Source of the DNA: Diplocarpon mali
Lineage: Eukaryota; Ascomycota; Leotiomycetes; Helotiales; Drepanopezizaceae
NCBI GenBank assembly: GCA_024741835.1
Contig: JAENRP010000539.1
Coordinates: forward strand, 1 to 19,931
DNA length: 19,931 nucleotides
Direction of reading: 5' to 3'
Below the pieces are notes generated by a model. That model worked only from the letters and a program-made list of their open reading frames with translations, was not told the origin of the DNA and ran no database searches. Positions 9,964 to 18,752 of the stretch are shown here, one piece after another (positions within the stretch are counted from its first letter, which is position 1; every line of letters begins with the position of its first letter). A program made the translations under genes and the position numbers.

Positions 9964-10160
9964 TGTCGTGCAGAATGGGCGGAGTCTCCACTTATTCTGG
10001 AGACCCTCTACGTGACTCTGCTGAGTCATAGACTCTCCCTTTTCTTTCTAAAGTCTCCTTACTATATATACATTAGATAATAATACAATCAATTATCTTC
10101 TCTTACTTTTGCAAGCCTTTTAAGCGACCTAATAAAGGCCCTCCAGCCGACCGCACTATA
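9964..10160 (+). repeat. Copia B 5' LTR
   Basis: This 197-bp LTR matches 17356-17552 without indel, with 31 differences, 30 of them transitions. It starts TGTCG and ends in TATA (the partner ends CACA). The outer part is hardly mutated and preserves two inverted repeats: GTCTCCA/TGGAGAC at 9984-9990 and 9998-10004, and TGACTC/GAGTCA at 10013-10018 and 10023-10028. All 20 differences in the first ~68 bp are T/A in the partner; in the last ~110 bp this copy is the mutated one in 8 of 10 transitions. Confidence 0.93.
10013..10028. promoter_or_regulatory. Paired bZIP (GCN4/AP-1-like) motif in Copia B 5' LTR
   Basis: TGACTC-TGCT-GAGTCA forms an inverted repeat that contains TGAGTCA, the consensus of fungal GCN4/CPC1-type bZIP factors. 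The U3 part of an LTR is where such enhancer sites would act. In the 3' LTR the same site is mutated to TAACTC...AAGTTA. The binding role is inferred from the motif only. Confidence 0.4.
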
Positions 10161-10170
10161 GTTATAAGCC
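10161..10170 (+). other. Copia B primer-binding site
   Basis: GTTATAAGCC follows the 5' LTR directly and matches the Copia A site, GGTTATAAGCC. It is consistent with half-tRNA initiator-Met priming (GTTATGAGCC before a TpG-to-TpA change). Confidence 0.6.
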
Positions 10171-10365
10171 TTATAAGTACTTTAATATGCTTTCTCTTTA
10201 CATACAACCGGCTAAAGGGCCCTTTAAGCTCTTGACCGACTTTCTAAGTATTTATAATAACTTAAAGGACCTTTATTTTCAATTAACAAATCTCCATTTT
10301 CCAATCGAACCTTATTTGCAAACTTTATTTATATACTTAACCTTTTTCACTAGACTCTATTTAAT

Positions 10366-13300
10366 ATATCTAACTCTTTAAGCATCTCTAAGCCTTACTT
10401 TAATACCTTTGCCTCTTAGGTAAAGTAGTTTAGTAAATATATATTCTTTACTAAGCTTTATAATATTACAATTTTTACTAATCTAAGACTCCTATTTAAG
10501 TCAATTATAGAGACTAAGCCTTAAGCTCCCTTTATATAGGAGCTTAAGGAATTGGAAACGGCTAACCTCCGTATAATATATATAAGGTTATATAAAGAGT
10601 ATATAGCGACTCTATTTAAATAGATTTACGCCTACTTTTCCTTAAGAGATCTATTAAAAGCTCCTCCTCTATAGGCTTCTTATAAAGATATTAAAGATAA
10701 ATATAAAATTCTAATAAAGGAGCACCTTATGCGTAAGGAGACTTAGAAGACCTAATGCAAATACTATAAACTACTCTTAAAATAGGTCTTTAAGACCGTC
10801 GATAGAATGCTTCTAGCTTTTTTAATAGCTTAAGCTTAAATCCAAGCTAAGAAGCTCTCTTCCTTAATACTTGATAAAGATACTTCTATAAGTGGAACTA
10901 CTATTAACGACTTATATATTAATTTAATAAACTAGCAACTCTTACTCTAAGGCCTAGTATCCATTTTAAAGCGTGATATTGCGCCTTCTAATAAGGCTAT
11001 TTAGTCTTAAACGAGACTCTAGTACTACGACGTATTACGCTAAGGTAAGACTAAGAGAATTAATACTTAGCAGTAGATCTAAGAGTAGTAGGAGGCGTAC
11101 TACTTAGCAAAGTAATATAGTCTTCTTAAGATTAAAGGGAGATTAAGAGTAACTGATTTTTTAGACTTAGTTATAGTAAAGATTAATCCGAATTAGGCGA
11201 CTCGCTTAAAAGAGGAAATAATCACTAATAAGCAAATAGGAACCTTATATAAGTATAATCTAATATAGCTAAGCTGCGCCTTAGCAGGCATTAAATCTAA
11301 TAGAGCAATTGATAATAAAGGGCTAGCAGTTTTTGCTATTTAAGAGTCTCTCTTAGATGCCGAAACCCCTTCGCAGGCTTTAGCGAGCAGCTCTCGAAAT
11401 CGCTCTATAAGCTCTAGAAGGGAGATCAGGCCTAAGTGCCCTTATAGAGGCTTTACCAACTACTATTAGAAGCCCTAGGACTATTGGAAACTGTTATATA
11501 CTATAGACGGGCGTAAAGAAAATATAAAGGTTCTCCTTTTGCGAAAGGAGGTCTTATAAATATAAAAGGCGTTAAACGCAAGAGATTAGTTCAAAGGTCT
11601 TTAAGTATAGCTTAAGGAGAATGATATTACGGTAATAGCAATTGATAAATTCAAAGGAAAGGCTTTAGCCTTTAGAAAGGATAGTTTAAGTAATAAAAGG
11701 AAGAACTCACTAGTCTTTATAATAATAGATCCCTCTACCTTTAACGCTTTTGAAGAATCGTTTAATATTTACCACTTCTTTAAGCTAGAACGCTACCTGC
11801 TCTCCTTAAGTACGCTCTTTAATAATTGCGCAGCTACTTATATTGTTAATTCAAAGGATTTACTTATCGCAAGCACCTTTAAGCCTTTTAGCGACTTATA
11901 GTAATATATTAAAGTAAGTACCTTAAGACTCCTAATTATTAAGAGAGGTAATAGATATATAGTAGACTCTCTTTTATAGCGTAATAGCTCTCTTATAAGG
12001 ATAATGCTGCGCAATATTACTATTATAAAGGAGTTTACTATTAATATTATTTTAAAAAGGCTTCTTACGAATAAGGGTTTTTAATACTTTAGGGTAGACC
12101 TTACTTTGCGCTTTAAGAGTATTAGAGATTTTATAAAGCAAGCTTAATTAGAGTATTGCTATAATCTTATTTTCTTTAAATATAAGCCTATTAACTATTT
12201 AAATCTCTTAAATATACTTTAATATAACTTCTCTACTTTAATAACATTCCCTATAGCTAAGATAACGCTTTATAATAGGTTTTAGTCTAGCTATACGCTT
12301 ACTAAGGTATAGGATAACGATATATATATATAGTACCTTTACGCTAGCTACCTAGGCGCAAAGGCTCTCTAAGCGCTAGTCAAGTGCGCTAAGGGAATGA
12401 AGATTAGAGGAATACAAAGGCTAAAGTGCCTTATATATGTAGTAGCATCTATTAGGCAAGTTATTTCTTACGCTACCTTTAAAAACCGATCTCTAAGGCC
12501 CTTTTTCAAGATCTTCTAGGATCTCTTTAACTTTTTAAACAACTTATATAATAGTTACTTATAGGTCCTTTTAATTAAAGATAAGTATAGTAATATACTT
12601 TAGACGTTCTTACTAAAATCAAAGGGCAAAGATGTAGTTATAAAGGTCCTTTAAGCCTTTAAAGTATAAGTGAAACGCTAATATAGGCTTTCTATTTATA
12701 AGATTAGGCAAGATAATAATACTTTAATAATCTCCTTAAGGGAAGACTCTCTTATAAAGTATTAAAGATAGGTAAAAGAGAAGGGAATCGATTTAAAGCT
12801 TACTTCTACCTATATATATTAACCTAATAGAGGTATAGAGTAAGTAGGAAGGGAGTTGATTAAACGCTTTATTAAAATGAGAATCTATATTAGGCTTTTA
12901 GTAAGCCTTTGGCCAAAGGTTATAAAGGCTATTATATACCTTTATAATATCTCTTTACTTGCTAGGAAGAAGATGATCTTATTAAGCGAGGCTCTTTATA
13001 ATTAGTTTAAGTAGTATTTTCAATTTTATAAGCTGCTACTTATTAAGCAAATAATAGCAAGCTTAAAGCTTGATTAGAGTTGCGTTTATATATATAGCGC
13101 TTGCGTATACCCTTTAATTAAAGAGAGGGAGGCGGGGAAGAACCGCTAAACCTTTAAAATTGAATTATAAGGGCACTTAGGTTATTTAGTTAAATATATT
13201 ACCTTTAATATTTATAGAATCTAGGTTCTTATACTTTAGTAAGTAATAATAACTTATAATATCGAATTCGATAAGTCTCTCTTCTATAGTCCAAAAGCTA

Positions 13301-15960
13301 AGCGCGCAAACCTTATATCGCGCTAAGAACTTAAGATAACCTTTTAATTAATTAAAAAGGGAAAGGGAGCTTAGGACGCTAAATTCAAAGGTATTTTTAA
13401 GGAATTAAAGCTTATTATAAGGCCGAATGCAATCGCTGCAGAAGAAGCTACTATATAAGAAGAGCCTGTATTATAGACTAACGCTGCTCTATAGCCTTTA
13501 ACTAATAATATAAAAGGCCTTAACTTAAATCTAAATCTAAGAGAACCGCTTAGAAACTCAAGGGTAGAAGCAAGCGAACTAAAAGCCACTTCGCTAGTCT
13601 TTAAGAAGGCAAATGGCGACTAGAGCTTAAGGGTAATGATTCCTTATAAAGGCCCTATTAAAGAAGGAACTATAGACGACTTTAAAGGAGTTTTTAAAGA
13701 TAAGTTCTATAAGGCGATCGGCAGATCTTTAACTGCTATTCTATATAAGAATAGAAATGGCTTAAGGACTTTAAGATAAAGTCTTTAATTATAAAGGCAG
13801 GCCTTAATAAACTTTGGTAAAAGGCTAAAGGCACTACTACCAAGATCTAAGAGGAGCTTTAATAGTCTTATAAGAAGCGATTTAATAAAAGGAGTAGGCT
13901 TTAATAATATAATACCTTAAGTTATAATACTAGTTTAAAGACTATAGGCTTAAGAGATAGAGCTACTTAGACTCTTAAAGGAACTTTTAGCAATAATAAA
14001 AATAAAGGAGGAGACCTATAGAGAAAAGCGTAAGGAGGAACTCCCTCTTTCTAAGTAAAAGAGGATAAGACACTTAAGCGTTAAGTAATAGGAAACTTTA
14101 AAAGTATACGCTATTACTTTAAAGTATATATTCTCTTAAAGCAATATTAATTTACCTTACTCCTTATATGCGCAAGAGTTTATATTAACCTTTTAAGCAA
14201 ATGAATAAATAAGGGAGGATAAGAAGGACTATTTAATAGTTTATATAATTATTAAAGCTATAATTAATAGTTAGGCAAAGGATAGAGCGCAGTCTTTTAA
14301 CTGCTTATAGTACTAAGGCTCTTTGCTAAAGCCTTCGAAAGGATAGCTAGACTTAAAAAAGCACCCTTTTAGCAAATAATTTAAAGAAGGAGGGCGCTAA
14401 GAGATTAGGAATTTAAAATCTTAAAATTACTAGAGAATTGTATAAAGGGATTATTTAAAGCCCTTACTGATATTATTAAAATAGGTTTTTACCTATAAGG
14501 TTAATAGCTCTAGTAAGCTTTTAAAGTGCCGATTATAGCTAATTATATAAGAGGATCTTTAAAACGAAGCTTCAATTTTCTCAACCTACGCAGCTACGCT
14601 TATAGTAAGGTCTTTTAAAGTACTAATAGCACTTACTATATACTTTAATATAGAAGTAAAGTAGTTTAATATTATTAATATATTTGTTAACGCTCTTAAA
14701 GACCTAAGGAGTGCTTTAATTATATACTTCTTACTAAATGGCTTTAAGCGCCTTAGTATAGTAGTAGAACTGGACCGCGCGCTCTATAGGCTAAAAGACT
14801 CTCTAGCGCTATAGTATAGGAACTTTATAAGAACGCTTAAGGGCCTTTAACTTAAGCTACTAAGCAAAGAGCCTTATATTTTTATAATAAAGGATTGTAT
14901 AGTCTTTATAGTATTTTATATTAATAATATTCAAGTATTATATAAGGCCTTTAACTTAGATCAGGCGACTCGTCTAATTAAAGACTTAAAGAGGGCATAT
15001 AAGCTTACTATTATAGGAGATATCTCCTAGTTCCTTAGAATAAGGATTATTTAAAATAAAAAGGTAAAGAGGATCTCCTTAGTTTATAATACTTATATTA
15101 AAAAGATCGCTTAAAAGTTTAAAGCTAATATAAGGAGAGTGCCTAATACTCTACTACTAAAGAAGGAGTTTATTAAGAACTTAGGGTAAGCTTTTTTAAA
15201 AAAGGTAAAGGAGTACTAAGAGAAAATAGGCTCTATTCTTTATATAATAATTATAATACGCTTAAACGTTGCGTTTATAGCCTTTTAATTATCTTTCTTT
15301 CTAACTAATCTAAGCTTTAAGTACCTCTTAGCTATAGACTAGATACTTTAATACTTATATAGTACGCGCTTCTTAAGAATTGCCTATAGCTTTAAGGCTA
15401 AGAAATATCAACTGGTTGTATCTTTAAATGCTTCTTTTAAAAATGACCAAAAGACCTATAGATCCTCTTAAGAATACGTCTTCTTCCTATTTAAAGGACT
15501 GATTATTTAGAAAGCGAATCGCTAAACGACTATTACGCTCTCCTCTATTAAAGTAGAACTCTATAGTATAGTTTCTACTATAAAGGAGATGATAGCTATA
15601 AAACGCCTCTTTAAGGAGATTCGCATAGATTCCCTCTTTAAATAGAATATATATTATAATAACTAATAGACGATTTGGCTAATTATTATAAAGAATAAGA
15701 AGATTAAGATAAGCCTTTAATATATCAAAATTAGTAATATATAGATCTGCTAAGAGTATTAAAGAGGAAGCTTTTAGATAATCTACCTCCTTACTAAGAA
15801 GATATACGCAGATAGGCTTATTAAGAACCTAGACTATTAGAAGTTTAAGAACTTCGTTTGTTTACTAAACCTTTAGAGTTTTTAAACAATCGTTTAGCAA
15901 TTCGCACTTGCTAGCAAGTAGTCACTTATTACTAAGAGACTCGTACTTATAAGCTCCTAC
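10366..15960 (+). pseudogene. Copia B gag-pol polyprotein (broken)
   Basis: The plus-strand frame starts at a possible ATG-to-ATA initiator at 10366 (ATA TCT AAC TCT), and gag follows with SISKPYFN and ETANLRIIYI. Near 11430 a Cys-rich patch (KCPYRGF) may be a decayed zinc knuckle. A protease-like site lies near 11821 (NNCAATYIVN; family form D-x-x-x-A-x-H-I). Integrase spans about 12380-13400: CAKGMKIRGIQRLKC, then YQPNRGIE near 12815-12840 with the third catalytic residue, Glu, still coded GAG. RT spans about 13600-15000 with YINN at 14917-14928. RNase H follows: RLNVAFIA near 15260 (family form RPDVAFA), ITLSSIKVELYS near 15535 (family form SSTEAE), and YADRLIKNL near 15805 (family form YADxLTKxL). 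Stops are almost all TAA/TAG. The 5' leader at 10171-10365 is open in one frame but has no gene. Confidence 0.88.
14917..14928 (+). other. Copia B RT active site, mutated to YINN
   Basis: TAT ATT AAT AAT in the context VFYINNIQVL stands where YVDDIxxx is expected. It is the third independent RT in the window with the same Asp-Asp to Asn-Asn conversion. Confidence 0.8.
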
Positions 15961-16171
15961 TCTCTTATAATCATATTCATTTATTTTCTTTTATAAAGTA
16001 TATTATAAAAGCTTCTCCTTTTTTTAAAAATATAGGATAGGTAACGTTCCTAAGCCGCTATTATAAAGCGCAACCCTCTTTTAGATTCTCTTAGCTAAGG
16101 CTAAGAGCCGTAAAGCTATAGCTATAAGCTCCGTACGGATCTCCTCTTAAGAGAGGCCTAGAGGTACTCCC

Positions 16172-16480
16172 TTGGCCAAAGGCCTACCGGCAAATATACT
16201 AGCGATAGCAAAGGCAAAGGCAAGGAGTATAGCAAGGGCAATAAGAGCGAGGGCAGCAGGGGCGGCAGCAAAGGCAAGAGCGGCGATAATAAGGGCGAGG
16301 GAGACAAAAGGAGATATAAAAGGGTTAGTAGCGGCAGTAGTAAGGACAGAAGTAGCAGTAGTAAGCAGGGGGAATAAGGCGGCAGAAGACAGGCCGGCGG
16401 CGAATGCAAATAGTATACTAGGAGCAAGAGAGGCAGCAGCACTACCACTCGCAGAAGTGGCAGGCCCTCCTAGTACTAGG
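16172..16480 (+). repeat. Purine-rich low-complexity block (GCA/AGG-type units)
   Basis: The plus strand consists largely of GCAAAG, GCAAGG, GCGAGG and GCAGCA units with few T residues. CpA is abundant, almost always as GCA, in sharp contrast to the rest of the element. The open frames on both strands over this block follow partly from this composition. Confidence 0.75.
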
Positions 16481-16841
16481 GTCTAATCGCTCTTATCTTT
16501 TAAAATCAGCCTAGAACTTAATAAGACTTAATAAGATGTACTATTGAAGCTCTAAAGCGTACCCTTTACTATATTAAGCAGTAGCGCTACCTCCTTCTTA
16601 AAGGCACTATAGGTGCGAGCTAATATAATAGCCTCCTAAGAGGTAAGGAGAGGGCCGCTGGCCTATTAGCAGCTATTGCTTAGTATAGTATAATAGATGC
16701 AATATATACTAAAGGTGCTATTAAAGTACTAATAATCGAGATTACTAATACTCTTGCGTATAATATAGCATACGTATATATTATTATATTCTATTATAGG
16801 CTCTAGTATATAACGCGCAATAAGGGCAGGGCTCTTAAGCG

Positions 16842-16866
16842 GTAGTAGTAGTAGCAGCAGCAGCAG
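16842..16866 (+). repeat. Trinucleotide repeat (GTA)4(GCA)4
   Basis: Four GTA units are followed by four GCA units, then imperfect GGC/AGC units to about 16891. The clean switch from GTA to GCA could be ancestral or reflect C-to-T change in half of a GCA array. Confidence 0.8.
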
Positions 16867-17355
16867 AGGCGGCAGCGATAGCAGCGGTAGCTTATTGCCT
16901 AGTAGGCGCTAGGAGGACTGTGCCAAGGTTGTAGCTCCTAAGGGAGTACTAGCGACCTAGCGTAAAGTTAGTATAACGTAAGGTATAAGGACTCTAAGGG
17001 TCTTACTTTATAAGGGCGGCTAGGGCTATAATAAGCGGGAGTTCCTTTTATATTTAAAAATTATTAATATAAAGACGATATTTTTAAATAATAAAGGAGG
17101 GTTATTTTTAAAAGAAGGAAAAGAGAACCTTTATAATAGAAATACTCTATAAGAAGCCTAATAGAGCATTAGTATAGAATCGTAAAGATTCTTAAGCGCG
17201 CTTATTGCTTATAGTAACCCTTTTTATTTTAAAAGGAATAACTTTTAAAAGGGCAGTATGTAAGATAGAGCCTCTTTTCTTTATAACTGCTATTCTTTCC
17301 TTTATTTTATCTATATAGCTAAGCGATTCTAATAGCATCGCCTAACTAAGGGGTA

Positions 17356-17552
17356 TATTATATAAAATAGGCAGAGTCTCTATTTATTCTAAAGACCTTT
17401 TATATAACTCTACTAAGTTATAGACTCTCCCTTTTGTTTCCGAAGTCTCCTTACTATATATACATTAGATAATAATACAATTAATTATCTTTTCCTACTT
17501 TTGCAAGCCTCCTGAGCGACCTAATAAAGGCCCTCCAGCCGACCGCACCACA
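17356..17552 (+). repeat. Copia B 3' LTR
   Basis: This 197-bp LTR pairs with 9964-10160. Its inner (first) part is heavily mutated, with 20 T/A states against G/C in the partner; these fall in CpA, CpG and CpT contexts alike. Its outer part keeps GACCGCACCACA at the end. It is followed directly by GTAGG. Confidence 0.93.
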
Positions 17553-17557
17553 GTAGG
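17553..17557. repeat. Target site duplication of Copia B, right copy (GTAGG)
   Basis: GTAGG follows the CACA end of the 3' LTR and matches 9959-9963. Confidence 0.9.
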
Positions 17558-18230
17558 GTTCCTATTTAATAGGCTATCTAGGCTAGGCGATAAGAGGATC
17601 TCTATAGGGATTTTCGAAGAGAGGTCGGCTTTATAGAGTAAGGGTAGCCGGCTAGCTGGCTGAGTTCGTATATTATTATTCTTCTACTAAATTCTTCTAG
17701 TACGCGCTAGTCTCTTAGGTTGTTTTAAGCTCTTCTTATAGCTGCGCAATTATAGGTATAGTTACTTCTTCTATTCTTTAAATATAATTATAAAAACTCT
17801 AAATTACCGAATCTTATTATTTAATATATTAATAGTAGTATTTTATTAAGCGTTCCTCTACTACTAATCGATCCTTATATATAGTAGATCTTTTACCTGC
17901 CTTAATTCGGAACCTTAATAATATAAAAAAGTCGTCTCTTTTAGCCTTTATATTAGTATAAGAGATAGGTCGGATTAAGGCTTCTTATTTAAAGGAGGTT
18001 GATATATCTTTTATATTATATAAGGTTCGTTTTAAAAAGGAGGCTAGTCGAGGCTTGCTAGTAGAGTCGGCCGGTATAAGGGATTCGTCTTCCGCAGGGT
18101 TTTAAAGGGTATCCTTTCTAATTAAGAGGTTGCTCAACTTAAGAGGTACTAGTATTATTATATTAGGATTGATTTTCCTAAAGTAAGAGGTCCTCCTATA
18201 ACGTTTTCGTCCTACTAAAGGCTATAGTTG
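17558..18230 (-). pseudogene. Gypsy gag, N-terminal part (broken)
   Basis: The minus-strand frame runs from about 18220 (PLVGRKRYRR) through SKPRLASFLKRTLYN and YNYI-RIEEVTIPIIAQL to the Copia B site, where it reads EPY and continues at 9958 with SNTPDFGR in the same frame. The joined stretch has no frameshift, only TAA/TAG at likely Gln/Trp positions. The region is charged and helix-prone, followed by a Pro/Gln-rich linker, as expected for the capsid-side part of gag. The start codon is not identifiable. Confidence 0.75.
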
Positions 18231-18752
18231 GGAAATGCCTTAACTTATAGATTTTACAATTTCTTTTAAAGTCAGCTAAGAGCTATTGATTATCAATAGT
18301 TGTTCTAGCTAAGTCTACTAGCTCTTCTTTCGATTCTTAAGTTCAGGAAGGGACTGAATATTAAGGCCATTCTTTAGGTTGCTTCTATATATTATAGGAG
18401 TCGGTCGGAAGAAGGGTCTCTAAAAGGGTACTAGTCTTCTACTAAGTATATTATATCGCCTTATAAGGCCAGAGGGGGTATAAGCTTTAAATTATATAAT
18501 AGCAGAAGCAAGGCATAAGTCGATAAAGTCACTAAGATCAAGGCTGCTAAATCGTATAGAATTCAAAGCTAAGGAGTAGGTATAAAGTAGCAAACCTCTC
18601 CTTTAATATACCTCCTTAGCCTAAGACTTAGAAAGGTCGATTTCTACCAACTACTTATATTCTGCCTACTAAAGGAAAGGTATGACTATAAGACGTCGCA
18701 TCTACTATATCAGTCATAGGTGCTTTGACAGTTCCTTGATACAACCGTAATA
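18231..18752 (-). repeat. Gypsy 5' LTR and leader (inner boundary unknown)
   Basis: This is the sequence between the Gypsy right edge and gag. The outermost ~70 bp keeps many CA/TG dinucleotides (for example GACAGTTCCTTGATACAACC), like the outer edges of the Copia LTRs. Its partner LTR is outside the window, so the LTR length and the primer-binding site cannot be fixed. Confidence 0.5.

Larger units (their letters stand above)
16150..16900 (-). pseudogene. Possible antisense open frame in Copia B 3' region (hydrophobic product)
   Basis: On the minus strand one frame has no stop from 16482 down to 16150 (111 codons). It reads as Ala/Leu/Ser/Thr-rich, with two strongly hydrophobic stretches, about 16323-16191 and 16416-16372, that resemble membrane segments. 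Codons such as GCC, GCT, CTT and ACT dominate, a G-first, pyrimidine-third pattern seen in real genes. Upstream the same frame continues to the trinucleotide repeat at 16842-16866, which would code a Leu run, and perhaps on to about 17350, with only TAA/TAG stops. I do not recognise a protein family. Caution: the plus strand is also open here (16172-16486), low complexity alone can produce open frames, and stop density outside the clean stretch is no lower than in a plus-strand frame of the same region. Confidence 0.25.
15961..17355. other. Copia B: 1.4-kb region between pol and 3' LTR
   Basis: This is much longer than a normal Copia 3' untranslated region. It includes a hairpin (CTCTTAGC/GCTAAGAG, 16088-16095 and 16100-16107), a purine-rich low-complexity block (16172-16480), a trinucleotide repeat (16842-16866) and A+T-rich sequence towards the LTR. 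Parts are richer in G+C and CpA than the pol region. I find no LTR, target duplication or terminal repeat that would mark another insertion inside it. It may be family-specific 3' sequence, captured host sequence, or an extra gene; see the antisense frame. Confidence 0.6.
9964..17552 (+). mobile_element. Copia B: Ty1/Copia LTR retrotransposon, RIP-degraded
   Basis: The 7589-bp element is bounded by 197-bp LTRs and a GTAGG duplication, and is inserted in Gypsy gag in the opposite orientation. The plus strand carries a primer-binding site, gag, protease, integrase, RT and RNase H in Copia order. Its pol differs clearly from Copia A and it has no SQAR-type minisatellite, so it is a different family. 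It is unusually long because about 1.4 kb separates the end of pol (about 15960) from the 3' LTR (17356). A remnant polypurine tract, AAGGGG, precedes the 3' LTR. It is not functional. Confidence 0.93.
145..18752 (-). mobile_element. Ty3/Gypsy-type LTR retrotransposon, RIP-degraded, interrupted by two Copia elements
   Basis: This is the scaffold element, in three pieces: 17558-18752 (5' LTR edge and gag N-terminal part), 7202-9963 (gag C-terminal part, protease, RT) and 145-1005 (RNase H and start of integrase). The order gag, protease, RT, RNase H, integrase is the Ty3/Gypsy order. The right edge is placed at 18752 because the minus strand from there reads TATTACGGTTGTATCAAGG, a plausible decayed TGTTACGG-type LTR start, and because the sequence immediately to its right aligns with the interior of Copia A. 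The 3' LTR is outside the window and the inner end of the 5' LTR could not be located. All frames carry many TAA/TAG stops. The Gypsy family is clear from RT and RNase H; the exact right edge is inferred. Confidence 0.85.

Noticed and set aside
10187..10381. 64-codon plus-strand open frame in the Copia B leader
   Set aside because: It ends before gag, which is in another frame, and has no recognisable domain; most likely chance in the untranslated leader.
13371..13589. 72-codon minus-strand open frame
   Set aside because: Antisense to the linker between Copia B integrase and RT, where the plus-strand frame is coherent.
16088..16107. Hairpin CTCTTAGC/GCTAAGAG as a transcription terminator
   Set aside because: A perfect 8-bp stem, but there is no reason to expect a bacterial-type terminator in a fungal retrotransposon; noted only as a local inverted repeat.
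16158..16448. 96-codon minus-strand Leu/Pro-rich open frame
   Set aside because: A low-complexity translation of the same purine block in a different minus frame; the neighbouring minus frame (16150-16482) looks more protein-like.
16172..16486. 104-codon plus-strand Ala/Arg/Lys-rich open frame
   Set aside because: It begins at TTG and is produced by GCA/AGG low-complexity repeats; no domain is visible. I list the repeat instead.
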